A stretch of DNA of 64,000 nucleotides, from assembly GCA_902525735.1 (NCBI GenBank), contig CABZIF010000003.1:1-64000 (forward strand), in the 5' to 3' direction. This document shows positions 1 to 6,797 of the stretch, piece by piece. The DNA is from an uncultured SAR86 cluster bacterium. Lineage in GTDB: Bacteria > Pseudomonadota > Gammaproteobacteria > Magnimaribacterales > AG-339-G14. How positions within the stretch are numbered: position 1 is the stretch's first letter; each line of letters begins with the position of its first letter. The notes under the pieces are model-generated. The model did no database searches, was not told where the DNA came from, and saw only the letters and a list, made by a program, of their open reading frames with translations. A program made the translations under genes and the position numbers.

Positions 1-663
1 GGAAAACCAAGAACTCATTCTAAACAACCCACTTTTAAAAAAATCTTAGAAGGCAAAACTACTCCTCATTTTTTTGCTAGATGGGATCAAAAACCGGATT
101 TTACATATCTTGGCATAGGTTCAGTAGTTGATTTCCAAGACAGCGTTCTTACCAGAGAGGGAAGTGCGATAGAGTTAACTTTAGCGGTTAAAGATGCGAA
201 AGATATTTTGAATTATGCTGCATCGTCAGAAGACTCATCCGTAAAAGGAACCGATGAAATCATATTGCCCCCTTCTTCTTTCGTTCTTGAAAAACATTTA
301 GAGGATTACATTTGCAAAAATTGGAAAAATACTATCTTTGGAAGAGAGTTCGATATCTATGAAAATGGGAGGCAATATCAAACAAATACAGGACCTTTAG
401 ATATCCTTGCAAAAAGGAAAGACGATAAAGAATTTTTGGTTTTAGAACTCAAGAGAGATCTAGCGAGTGATGTAGTAGTTGGACAAACTTTAAGTTACAT
501 GGGTTACATAAAGCAAAATCTGGCACTAAACGATGAAAAGGTAAGGGGATGCATAATTGCTACTAATGCAGATCAGCGCTTAAGAAACGCTCTGTCATCA
601 GTGGATAACATTGATTTTTACGAATATAAAATTAACTTTTCAATGAACAGAATTGAAACCTAA
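1..663 (+). CDS. NucS/DUF91-like PD-(D/E)XK nuclease, 5' end cut by window
   Basis: The reading frame is open from base 1 to the TAA at 661-663, so the ORF-track start (a TTG at 208) is internal and the true start lies upstream. The C-terminal half carries a PD-(D/E)XK signature, GPLDILA followed by LVLELKRD, then VVGQTLSYMGYI. This is the pattern of the NucS C-terminal nuclease family (PF01939). The N-terminal visible part contains HFFARWDQKPDFTYLGIG, which may be a small beta-rich DNA-reading domain, but I do not recognise it with certainty. Likely role: DNA cleavage in restriction or repair. It heads a run of same-strand DNA-processing genes separated by the repeated element described below. 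The family call is firm for the nuclease half; substrate and biological role are inference. Confidence 0.7.
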   Translation, partial: GKPRTHSKQPTFKKILEGKTTPHFFARWDQKPDFTYLGIGSVVDFQDSVLTREGSAIELTLAVKDAKDILNYAASSEDSSVKGTDEIILPPSSFVLEKHLEDYICKNWKNTIFGREFDIYENGRQYQTNTGPLDILAKRKDDKEFLVLELKRDLASDVVVGQTLSYMGYIKQNLALNDEKVRGCIIATNADQRLRNALSSVDNIDFYEYKINFSMNRIET

Positions 664-672
664 TGAAGAAAA

Positions 673-728
673 AACAGTCACATACAAATCAAGTCAGTCA
701 CGGTGGAGTAGATTTGGTTGTACCGGTT
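673..728 (+). repeat. Intergenic element, copy A (cassette-junction-like inverted repeat)
   Basis: An imperfect stem lies directly after the NucS-like gene. CAAATC (685-690) pairs with GATTTG (711-716), and outer AAC (673-675) faces GTT (726-728), with partial pairing between. The loop holds GTCACGGTGGAGTAG (697-711), identical over 15 bases to copy B. The element overlaps a 25-codon ORF beginning in a TAATG overlap at 663, which I think is incidental. An exact GTTRRRY heptamer (GTTGAAT, 735-741) lies just before the next gene. Confidence 0.5.
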
Positions 729-740
729 AAAACAAGTTGA

Positions 741-1184
741 ATGAAGACCACTAAACAGCAATTAGGTGATTTTGGTGAAAATCTAATACAAAAAAAATTT
801 AATTGCCCTAAATGCAAAAGAGCAAAAACTTTAAAAAAACTTCCACCAAATTTTAAATGTGCAGACATTATTTGTGATTTCTGTGGTTATTTAGCACAAG
901 TCAAAACACATAATGTAAAAGATATATCCCAATTTCCTAAAAGAGTTCTTGGAGCAGCGTGGGGACCACAAAAAGAAAGGATGGATGCAGGAATATATTT
1001 TCCTCTATATGTTGTCCTAAAATGTGAGAAAAAATATTCAGTTTTTTATCTTTCGTCAGACCTACAAACAGAGGAAATGTTTATTAAAAGAAAACCATTA
1101 TCTAGTTCTGCAAAAAGAGCAGGATGGCAAGGGTATCTTTTTGATGGAGAGATAATGAAAGACCTAGTAACTAGGTTAATATGA
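741..1184 (+). CDS. Small DpnI-like (dam-replacing family) endonuclease with zinc site
   Basis: This 147-residue protein resembles the catalytic domain of DpnI (PF06044 family). Visible matches are a zinc-binding pair CPKC (C22, C25) and CDFC (C45, C48), the active-site strand AD42...Q53-V-K55, and a KRKPLSSSAKRAGWQG segment like the conserved RKPL..ARRAGW stretch of DpnI. By recollection, the spacing from Asp to the Glu/Gln position to Lys (11 and 13 residues) equals that of DpnI D53/E64/K66. The glutamate is replaced by glutamine, a QxK variant known in other PD-(D/E)XK families such as Mrr. The protein lacks the C-terminal winged-helix domain that reads methylated GATC in DpnI (254 residues). 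It starts with ATG immediately after copy A. It could cleave modified DNA; its specificity cannot be read from sequence. Confidence 0.72.
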   Translation: MKTTKQQLGDFGENLIQKKFNCPKCKRAKTLKKLPPNFKCADIICDFCGYLAQVKTHNVKDISQFPKRVLGAAWGPQKERMDAGIYFPLYVVLKCEKKYSVFYLSSDLQTEEMFIKRKPLSSSAKRAGWQGYLFDGEIMKDLVTRLI

Positions 1185-1191
1185 CTAAAAA

Positions 1192-1257
1192 AACAGCTAC
1201 AACCAATTCAACTCGGTCACGGTGGAGTAGTTCCAATTGAAAAATTAATTTTCTGTT
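1192..1257 (+). repeat. Intergenic element, copy B
   Basis: This element follows the DpnI-like gene. Nested inverted repeats are AACAG (1192-1196) with CTGTT (1253-1257), CAATT (1204-1208) with AATTG (1235-1239), and AACT (1210-1213) with AGTT (1229-1232). The core GTCACGGTGGAGTAG (1216-1230) is identical to copy A, and the preceding bases (aaaaaacagYtaca..caa.tcaa.tc.g) also align with it. It therefore appears homologous to copy A rather than a chance hairpin. Confidence 0.5.
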
Positions 1258-1262
1258 ATAAT
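1257..1262 (+). promoter_or_regulatory. Possible -10 box for a leaderless micro-ORF
   Basis: A perfect TATAAT sits six bases before the ATG at 1269, so a transcript from it would begin at or next to the start codon. The best -35 candidate, TTGAAA at 1237-1242, leaves a short 14-base spacer, which weakens the call. No Shine-Dalgarno sequence precedes the ATG, which is consistent with leaderless translation. Confidence 0.3.
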
Positions 1263-1268
1263 AATTAA

Positions 1269-1328
1269 ATGTGTGATTGCTGCGATTGCTGCGAATGTTC
1301 CTGTTGCTCAAAAGCAAAAATTAAATAA
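1269..1328 (+). CDS. Cysteine-rich 19-residue micro-ORF
   Basis: The ORF reads MCDCCDCCECSCCSKAKIK. Eight of 19 residues are cysteine in a CxCCxCCxCxCC arrangement, followed by a basic tail. It is too short for the ORF track. It occupies the slot between repeat copies B and C where a cassette gene would be expected, and a TATAAT lies immediately upstream. If translated, such a peptide could bind zinc or copper or act as a redox peptide. No family is recognised and coding status is unproven. Low-complexity sequence (repeated tgctgcgat) could also give this pattern by chance. Confidence 0.3.
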   Translation: MCDCCDCCECSCCSKAKIK

Positions 1329-1346
1329 AGGTAAAGACCACCTATA

Positions 1347-1394
1347 AAAACAACTATCCAATGGTGGAGTTGATCCCTAGGTGTAGTTTGTTTT
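1347..1394 (+). repeat. Intergenic element, copy C
   Basis: AAAACAACTA (1347-1356) pairs with TAGTTTGTTTT (1384-1394), leaving one unpaired T as an extrahelical base. The core GGTGGAGT (1363-1370) is shared with copies A and B. A second possible stem, CACCTA (1339-1344) with TAGGTG (1378-1383), would compete with the first. The element ends just before the TTG start of the Nmad3 gene. Confidence 0.45.
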
Positions 1395-1401
1395 AAAAAA
1401 G

Positions 1402-2199
1402 TTGAAAAGAATAATACTTAGCAGAAAAGGATTTGATGCTAAAGCAGGCGGAAGTGCGTCACCTATATTTAGCGACGGAAGGATTTTTTCTATACCGATT
1501 CCTCAAGATCACCCTTCACCAAAAAAGTATAAAGATTTAAACCTTGACGGAACATCAGGCACACAGTTATTGAAAGAGGCATCTGCCAAGGTAAAACCTA
1601 CAGATTATTGTCATAATGACCCACTACTAAATGAAGATATTGGTATTTTCGGTCAAGCAGGTTCTTCGCAAACAGAATTAAAAAATAGTAGTGTAGGTCC
1701 GGGAGACTTATTTCTATTCTTTGGATGGTTTAAAAATTTTTCAATTAAGGGAAGAGATCTACATCATCTTTTTGGATGGTTACAAATAAAAGAAATAATC
1801 GAAGGGTCTAAAGCAATAACCACATATCTTAAAGAAAAGAATATTGCTCATCCTCACGGATACGGAGACACTTCTAAATTCTTAAATAATACTATCTATG
1901 TTGGCAAAAAAACTTTAGAGATAAATGAAAAAAAAGTTTTTAACAGAGGATACGGTTTATTTAAAAAGACTCACGATGATTTAATTTTGACTGAAGCAAA
2001 TAAAACTCGATCCAGATGGAAACTGCCTTCAAAATATTTCTTAAATACAGAAGGGTTGTTCTTAAACAGAATGAAGTGGGAGAACGAAAAAGAATTTACA
2101 ATCTTTTACAAAGGGTTTGGGCAAGAATTCATCCTTGACATTGAGAAAAATCCAAGTGTAATGACGTGGGCAGTAAACCTAATAAAAAAACACGGATAA
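1402..2199 (+). CDS. Nmad3-like nucleotide-modification-associated protein
   Basis: This 265-residue protein begins MKRIILSRKGFDAKAGG and contains SPIFSDGRIFSIPIP, CHNDP and VGPGDLFLFFGWF, then HHLFGWLQI. These match my recollection of the Nmad3 family (nucleotide modification associated domain 3), predicted computationally to act with modified DNA bases in phages and bacterial islands. The start is TTG, supported because family members begin at this point; no Shine-Dalgarno is visible. It is the last gene of the island and no further copy of the repeat follows it. No biochemical activity can be assigned from the sequence; association with DNA modification is family knowledge, and a defence role here is inference. 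Confidence 0.65.
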   Translation: MKRIILSRKGFDAKAGGSASPIFSDGRIFSIPIPQDHPSPKKYKDLNLDGTSGTQLLKEASAKVKPTDYCHNDPLLNEDIGIFGQAGSSQTELKNSSVGPGDLFLFFGWFKNFSIKGRDLHHLFGWLQIKEIIEGSKAITTYLKEKNIAHPHGYGDTSKFLNNTIYVGKKTLEINEKKVFNRGYGLFKKTHDDLILTEANKTRSRWKLPSKYFLNTEGLFLNRMKWENEKEFTIFYKGFGQEFILDIEKNPSVMTWAVNLIKKHG

Positions 2200-2204
2200 T
2201 TTAT

Positions 2205-2216
2205 ATGGAAGATAAA
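2205..2216 (+). repeat. 12-bp direct repeat flanking the YugP-like gene
   Basis: ATGGAAGATAAA occurs at 2205-2216, just before the YugP-like gene, and again at 2916-2927, just after it. Each is followed by an A/T-rich (a)tat. The pair brackets one gene at the border between the island and the flanking genes. It may be a remnant of an insertion or a duplicated leader, but it is short and could be chance in AT-rich DNA. Confidence 0.3.
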
Positions 2217-2218
2217 AT

Positions 2219-2905
2219 ATGGTTTTAGTAGCGGGCGTGCTCTTAGTTTTGGCATTGATATTCGGACCTTCTTTGTGGGTGAAGCTGATTATGAAAAGGT
2301 ATTCATCGCAACAGCCTGAAATGCCTGGCACTGGTGGAGAGCTCGCAAAGCACTTGATTGAGCGATTTTCTTTAAAAGATGTGAAGGTCGAAGTAACTGA
2401 ACTCGGAGATCACTACGATCCAATTGAAAAAAAAGTTAGGCTCTTACGAGAGCACTACGATTCTAAATCACTAACCGCAATTGCTATTGCAGCGCATGAG
2501 GTTGGACACGCAATTCAGGATCAGCAAGGTGATAAACGTTTGGCTACAAGAACAAAGATGGTCCCCATTGTTGATAAGGTGGCTCGTTTAAGTGTTGCCA
2601 TGATTTCTCTATCACCAGTGATCGGTATCGTTACGCGGCATCCCATGCCATTTTCTTTATTGCTTTTTTTAGGACTATCCGGCTTTGTTGCTCGCATGAT
2701 GATTCATGCTGTAACTTTACCAATTGAATTTGACGCAAGCTTTTCTAAAGCACTCCCTATATTAAGAGAAGGGAATTACGTATCGCAGTCAAACGAAAAA
2801 GCCGTAAGCAGTATTCTAAGGGCAGCAGCCCTCACTTATGTCTCGGCTGCGCTAGCCGACATTTTAAACCTTAGTCGTTGGATCGTAATACTATTAAGGC
2901 GATGA
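2219..2905 (+). CDS. YugP-like neutral zinc metallopeptidase, membrane
   Basis: The 228-residue protein has an N-terminal membrane segment (VAGVLLVLALIFGP), the metalloprotease motif AAHEVGHAIQ (HExxH) near residue 92, and two to three hydrophobic segments in the C-terminal half. This architecture and length fit the Zn_peptidase_2/YugP family (PF04298). It is probably a membrane-anchored metallopeptidase; substrates of this family are not established. The ATG at 2219 overlaps a short out-of-frame MEDKIWF leader ORF. It does not belong obviously with either neighbour. Confidence 0.85.
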   Translation: MVLVAGVLLVLALIFGPSLWVKLIMKRYSSQQPEMPGTGGELAKHLIERFSLKDVKVEVTELGDHYDPIEKKVRLLREHYDSKSLTAIAIAAHEVGHAIQDQQGDKRLATRTKMVPIVDKVARLSVAMISLSPVIGIVTRHPMPFSLLLFLGLSGFVARMMIHAVTLPIEFDASFSKALPILREGNYVSQSNEKAVSSILRAAALTYVSAALADILNLSRWIVILLRR

Positions 2906-3075
2906 AATAATTTTAATGGAAGATAAATATATAAAATTTTTATCAAAGTTCCATAAAAATATTCATAAGAATATCAAATCGTAATTCGCATTATCTCAAA
3001 CACATCAGATTCAGTTGAATAGAACTGTTTCAAGTAGTTAAATAACAATGCGATATTATTTAATAAGGAGATTTT

Positions 3076-4293
3076 ATGAAAACTTTGAATAAAAAAATAT
3101 TTTTTTTTATAGCAATAATATTTATGCTTCCACAACATTTGGCTGGTAATAATCTTCAAGAAAATGTCCTAGCATATCAAGAGGCTTTAGTAGCAGCAGG
3201 AATAACAGGATCCAGCGTTGCTGGCGTATACAGTGCCGAAAATACTTTAGCCTTCTCTATTGTTAATTCTAGTATAGAAGGTGATAAATCTATTTCCAAT
3301 GAAACTATATTTCCAATATGGTCCATGTCAAAACCAATAACTATAGTTGCAATGATGATCTTACATGACAGGAATCTCTTTGACGTAACAGATCCTGTAA
3401 AAAACTACATCCCATATTTTAAAGATCTGCAATGTGAAGCAGAAGAAGAAAACATAGGAACTTATACTTGTGCAAATGATCTTTTAATAGAACACTTACT
3501 ATCTCATAGAAGTGGATATGGATATGCTTCTTATGATGCTAATGTCCCGGACCATCTAGATCCTTTTCAGGATTTGGATGAATTTGTTAGACATGTAGCA
3601 AGCCGACCAGTTAAATTCGAGCCTGGATCAGAATATCTATACGGAATAAATCAAGCAATTTTAGGAAGACTTGTAGAAGTTATATCCGGCCAAGAGTTTT
3701 TTGAATTTCTTAAAGAAAATTTATTTAATCCTTTGAACATGAAAAATACAAAGTTTTATTTGACCGATGAAGATAGAAAAAATTTCCACCCTTTATACAG
3801 AAAGGCCCAAGAAGAGGCAGGCATTAATCTTTTAAATCCTGACAGCGGAGTAAGCGAAATTACTTATAATTTTGACGAGCTTAAATATAATTTTGGAACT
3901 AAGAAGCAGCTAGGTGGAGAGGGCCTAGTGAGTACATTTGACGATTACAGAAAATTTTGTCAAATGCTTCTTTTGGGAGGTAAATACAATAACAAAACTA
4001 TAATATCGAGCGAATCCTTTGAGCTGATGACCAAAGTTGTAACGCCTCATTTTATAGCTGGAGGATACGATGATGGATTTGGATATTCATATTCTATGTT
4101 TTCTCTTCAAGAACCACTTCTCGACGGTACGGGATCACCAAAAGGTATTTTTGGATGGTCTGGTTATCACAATACGCACTTCTGGATTGATCAAACAAAC
4201 CAAATATATGGTTTATTTATGACAAGGACAACACCATTTCAAATTGAAATCCAAAAAAATTTTAGATCAGCAGTATACAAAAACATAAATTAA
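3076..4293 (+). CDS. Class C beta-lactamase-like serine hydrolase (exported)
   Basis: This is a 405-residue member of the beta-lactamase/EstB family (PF00144, COG1680). A signal peptide (MKTLNKKIFFFIAIIFMLPQHLAG) directs export. The nucleophile motif is S83-M-S-K86, and downstream are LLSHRSGYGYASYD and an EYLYGINQ segment in the position of the YxN tyrosine. A Gly-rich ending (FGWSGYHNTHFWID) replaces the KTG strand, as in esterase-type members. Such proteins hydrolyse esters, lactones or D-amino peptides; most are not true beta-lactamases. A clear AAGGAG Shine-Dalgarno precedes the ATG. It is the first of five paralogues in 26 kb. Confidence 0.88.
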   Translation: MKTLNKKIFFFIAIIFMLPQHLAGNNLQENVLAYQEALVAAGITGSSVAGVYSAENTLAFSIVNSSIEGDKSISNETIFPIWSMSKPITIVAMMILHDRNLFDVTDPVKNYIPYFKDLQCEAEEENIGTYTCANDLLIEHLLSHRSGYGYASYDANVPDHLDPFQDLDEFVRHVASRPVKFEPGSEYLYGINQAILGRLVEVISGQEFFEFLKENLFNPLNMKNTKFYLTDEDRKNFHPLYRKAQEEAGINLLNPDSGVSEITYNFDELKYNFGTKKQLGGEGLVSTFDDYRKFCQMLLLGGKYNNKTIISSESFELMTKVVTPHFIAGGYDDGFGYSYSMFSLQEPLLDGTGSPKGIFGWSGYHNTHFWIDQTNQIYGLFMTRTTPFQIEIQKNFRSAVYKNIN

Positions 4294-4300
4294 AAAAAAC

Positions 4301-4323
4301 TTAAAAAAATAATTATTTTTTAA
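4301..4323. terminator. AT-only palindrome between convergent genes
   Basis: TTAAAAAAATAATTATTTTTTAA is a nearly perfect inverted repeat between the convergent hydrolase (ends 4293) and MFS transporter (ends 4393). It could act as a weak bidirectional terminator, but it has no GC in the stem, so the call is tentative. Confidence 0.35.
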
Positions 4324-4392
4324 TATCTTAAAAAAAACTTGTCCTATAAACTTAAACTTTAAACAGAATTGTTAAAATAAGTTAAACATGGA

Positions 4393-5730
4393 CTATTCAT
4401 TTAAATCAGTTTTATAAGTCTCTGTAAGAAAATAGACAGAGAGCAAAGAAGCAGCTGAAGCTAAAGCAATATAAACAGAAACCCAAAAAATATCGTAACT
4501 TGTCCATAGCAAAGTTGCTATGGTTGGTGCGAAAGAACCACCTAAAATAGCTCCAATTTGATAGCCAAGAGACGCACCAGAATATCTAACTTCGGTAGAA
4601 AAAAGTTCAGCAAAGAAAGCTGCTTGAGGTCCATACATCATTCCTAAAAAAGCCAATCCTCCAGTAACAGCCAAAATAACCAGATAAAAATTACCCGTAT
4701 CAATTAGAGGAAAAAGAAAAAAAGACCATAAAGCCGTTAGGCAGGCACCAGCCATAAAAATTCCTTTTCTACCATTTTTGTCCGAATAATGAGAGAAGTA
4801 AAATTGAGCAGGCACCATAATGGCTGAGCCAATCAACACAGCGGCAAGCAAATCATTTCGAGAGAGGTCTGTAGTTGCAACACCATAAGCCAGTATGAAA
4901 GCCACTAAGATATAGAAAGTTACCTGGATTGAAAGAAATGCTCCTGCAGCAAGAGAAATTCTTCGAGGGTACCTTCTTAAAGCCTCAAGTATAGGCGAAG
5001 ACTTTATTTCTTGTTTGACGTTGTCTTGAGAACTTTTAGCTGCTTCGAGCTCTTTAAAGGCTTTGGTATCTTCAAGTCTTAATTGGATATACATACTAAT
5101 TATTACTAAAACAAAGCTTATTAAAAAAGGAATTCTCCAACCCCAGGAGAGAAAACTTTCCTCTGAAGTAAGCAAACTCACTGAGATAAAGGCGATGTTA
5201 GCCAGAATTACGCCAACTGGTGCACCCGCTTGAGCATAAGCTCCGTAGTAACCTCTTCTATGGCTTGGTGCGCTTTCAGTGATCAATAACATTGCACCTC
5301 CCCATTGACCGCCAATGGCAATTCCTTGACAGAATCTTAAAAAGGTAAGGAGAAGAGGTGCTGCTATACCTATAGTTTCATAAGTTGGTAATAGACCAAT
5401 TAAAGTTGATGCTATTCCCATTAACACCAACGCAAATACCAATGTTTTCTTTCTGCCAACAAGATCTCCAAAGTGGCCAAAAATAATCCCACCAATGGGT
5501 CGCGCGATGAAACCAGCTGCAAACGTCATGAAAGATAATATGAGTGCGGTTGTCGGATCTACTTCTCCAAAGAAAAGTTTTGGAAACACTAGCCCAGCTG
5601 CTGCGCCATATAAAAAGAAATCGTACCACTCGATACTAGTGCCTGATAAAGAGGTAAAGGCAACTTTTCTAATATTTGATTCTGTTGAAATTTCTTTCAT
5701 GACATCATAATAAACGTAAATCTCTTTCAT
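4393..5730 (-). CDS. MFS transporter, metabolite:H+ symporter (MHS/ProP-like) family
   Basis: This 445-residue protein has about 12 membrane segments. The N-terminal signature SGTSIEWYDFFLYGAAAGLVFP and the loop PIGGIIFGHFGDLVGRKKTL are typical of the MHS subfamily (ProP, KgtP, ShiA). It should import an osmolyte or organic acid by proton symport across the inner membrane; the substrate cannot be told. A second in-frame ATG at residue 11 (base 5700) gives MKEISTESNIRK, closer to the usual family start, so the annotated N-terminus may be ten residues too long. It is convergent with the hydrolase and divergent from the DUF4399 gene. Confidence 0.88.
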   Translation of the reverse strand: MKEIYVYYDVMKEISTESNIRKVAFTSLSGTSIEWYDFFLYGAAAGLVFPKLFFGEVDPTTALILSFMTFAAGFIARPIGGIIFGHFGDLVGRKKTLVFALVLMGIASTLIGLLPTYETIGIAAPLLLTFLRFCQGIAIGGQWGGAMLLITESAPSHRRGYYGAYAQAGAPVGVILANIAFISVSLLTSEESFLSWGWRIPFLISFVLVIISMYIQLRLEDTKAFKELEAAKSSQDNVKQEIKSSPILEALRRYPRRISLAAGAFLSIQVTFYILVAFILAYGVATTDLSRNDLLAAVLIGSAIMVPAQFYFSHYSDKNGRKGIFMAGACLTALWSFFLFPLIDTGNFYLVILAVTGGLAFLGMMYGPQAAFFAELFSTEVRYSGASLGYQIGAILGGSFAPTIATLLWTSYDIFWVSVYIALASAASLLSVYFLTETYKTDLNE

Positions 5731-5825
5731 TACACTACACTCAAAAGAGTTGATATTTTTAAAAAAAAATTGCTAGAAAGAAAAAAATAAGTTGAACTGA
5801 TTTGAAAGAATTTTAAAATTAAATA

Positions 5826-6215
5826 ATGAAATCAATTATTACAATTTTATTTTTAATGTTATCTCTCAATGCTTTTGCGGAGAAAGTTTATTTTATAAAT
5901 ATCAAAGAAGGAGACGTTTTGAAATCACCGTTTCTTGTTCAATTTGGATTGTCAGGCAAAGGCGTTGCTCCAGCGGGAGTTGATATAGAAAATACTGGTC
6001 ACCATCACCTTTTAATAAATGTTGATGAGATAGATTATTCTTTGCCAATCCCATCTTCTAAGCAACATCTTCATTTTGGCTTAGGCCAAACCGAAACAAA
6101 TCTTGATCTTGCAGAAGGGGAATATCAGTTGCAGTTAATTTTGGGAAATAAATACCATATACCTCATCAGCCACCTTTAGAATCAAAAAAAATTAAAGTT
6201 ACAGTGATCCCATAA
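5826..6215 (+). CDS. DUF4399-family exported protein
   Basis: This is a 129-residue protein with a signal peptide (MKSIITILFLMLSLNAFAEKV). The mature part contains GHHHLLINVD, QHLHFGLGQTET and the closing pattern HIPHQPPLESKKIKVTV, which I recognise as DUF4399 (PF14347). The histidines could bind a metal. The function of the family is unknown; a periplasmic location follows from the signal peptide. It starts a same-strand run with the cupin, MerC-like and Rieske genes. Confidence 0.8.
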   Translation: MKSIITILFLMLSLNAFAEKVYFINIKEGDVLKSPFLVQFGLSGKGVAPAGVDIENTGHHHLLINVDEIDYSLPIPSSKQHLHFGLGQTETNLDLAEGEYQLQLILGNKYHIPHQPPLESKKIKVTVIP

Positions 6216-6268
6216 GTGAAAATAATTTGATAACCTAAATAATAAAAACAAAAAAAGGAGTTATAAAT

Positions 6269-6724
6269 ATGTTGGATTTAATTAGTTTTGATGAATCGAA
6301 GATTGATTGGAAACCGCTACCAGGCCCTGATGGTGAACCAGCTGATCATATCTCGTTGTCTATATTAAACGTAGATGACAGAGCTAAAATAGTCGATGTT
6401 TTATTTAAGTTTTCAGCAAATGAAAAAATTCTGATGCACAGACATACATCACACTATAGTACTTTCACTGTTAAAGGAGAGTTGAGAACTTATCTTCCCA
6501 ATGGAGAATTAAAGGATGTTAGACCTGCGGGAGTATTTAAAGCCGGTGAACCAGGGGAAGCGCATACAGAAGGCGGTGGAGACGAAGATGTAGTGGTTTA
6601 TTTTAGTTTAAGACCATATACGGCCACAGATCCTATATATGAAATTCTTGACGAAAACTTAGAAGTTCTTCAAGCGATGAATTTTGAAGATTTGAAGGGT
6701 CTGAATGAGGAACATTCTTTTTAA
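6269..6724 (+). CDS. Cupin-domain protein (ChrR/dihydroxyacetophenone-dioxygenase-like)
   Basis: This 151-residue single-cupin protein contains a metal-binding first motif, LMHRHTSHYSTFTVKGELRTY, and a second motif, GEAHTEGGGDEDVVVYFSLRP. The pattern resembles cupins of the anti-ECF ChrR and dihydroxyacetophenone dioxygenase group. The metal ligands HRH..H and H are present, so a metal-dependent dioxygenase or sensing role is possible; the substrate is unknown. An AAGGAG Shine-Dalgarno (aaaaaaggagttataaatATG) supports the start. It has no zinc-binding anti-sigma N-terminal domain. Confidence 0.75.
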   Translation: MLDLISFDESKIDWKPLPGPDGEPADHISLSILNVDDRAKIVDVLFKFSANEKILMHRHTSHYSTFTVKGELRTYLPNGELKDVRPAGVFKAGEPGEAHTEGGGDEDVVVYFSLRPYTATDPIYEILDENLEVLQAMNFEDLKGLNEEHSF

Positions 6725-6730
6725 GTCACA

Positions 6731-6786
6731 TTGACAAAAGTTGTATCTTAAGGACTATTAATTTAAAGTGTTCGATCCTTAAGGAG
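6731..6786 (+). promoter_or_regulatory. Promoter and SD-masking inverted repeat before the MerC-like gene
   Basis: TTGACA (6731-6736) is a perfect -35, and the best -10 is TATTAA (6756-6761) with a long 19-base spacer. An 8-base perfect inverted repeat, CTTAAGGA (6747-6754) and TCCTTAAG (6776-6783), follows. Its right arm contains the first half of the Shine-Dalgarno AAGGAG (6781-6786). The structure could act as an operator or could hide the ribosome site in mRNA. Confidence 0.4.
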
Positions 6787-6797
6787 AGTATAAACAT

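Noticed and set aside
663-740. 25-codon ORF MKKKQSHTNQV... in a TAATG overlap after the NucS-like gene, and a 19-codon ORF at 1181-1240
   Set aside because: Both lie inside repeat copies A and B, and the shared core is read in different frames, so the conserved unit is the DNA element rather than a peptide.
673-1394. Idea that the repeats are Vibrio-type VCR attC sites
   Set aside because: They share only a GGTGG core with my recollection of VCR; canonical end motifs are incomplete, so I report them as cassette-like only.
2916-2984. 22-codon ORF MEDKYIKFLSKFHKN... after the YugP-like gene
   Set aside because: No ribosome site, no recognisable sequence, and its start is just the second copy of the 12-bp repeat.
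2986-3053. Inverted repeat TCGCATT/AATGCGA upstream of the 3076 hydrolase gene
   Set aside because: Seven bases with a 54-base loop; too weak to call an operator.
2974-3159. Minus-strand 61-codon ORF opposite the hydrolase start
   Set aside because: Shadow of the 3076 hydrolase signal-peptide region and upstream AT-rich DNA.
3076-4293. Antibiotic-resistance beta-lactamase
   Set aside because: It has the SxxK fold of class C enzymes but lacks the KTG strand and fits EstB-type hydrolases better.
5378-5629. 83-codon minus-strand ORF inside the MFS transporter gene
   Set aside because: Same-strand out-of-frame shadow of a clear MHS transporter; no ribosome site or motif.
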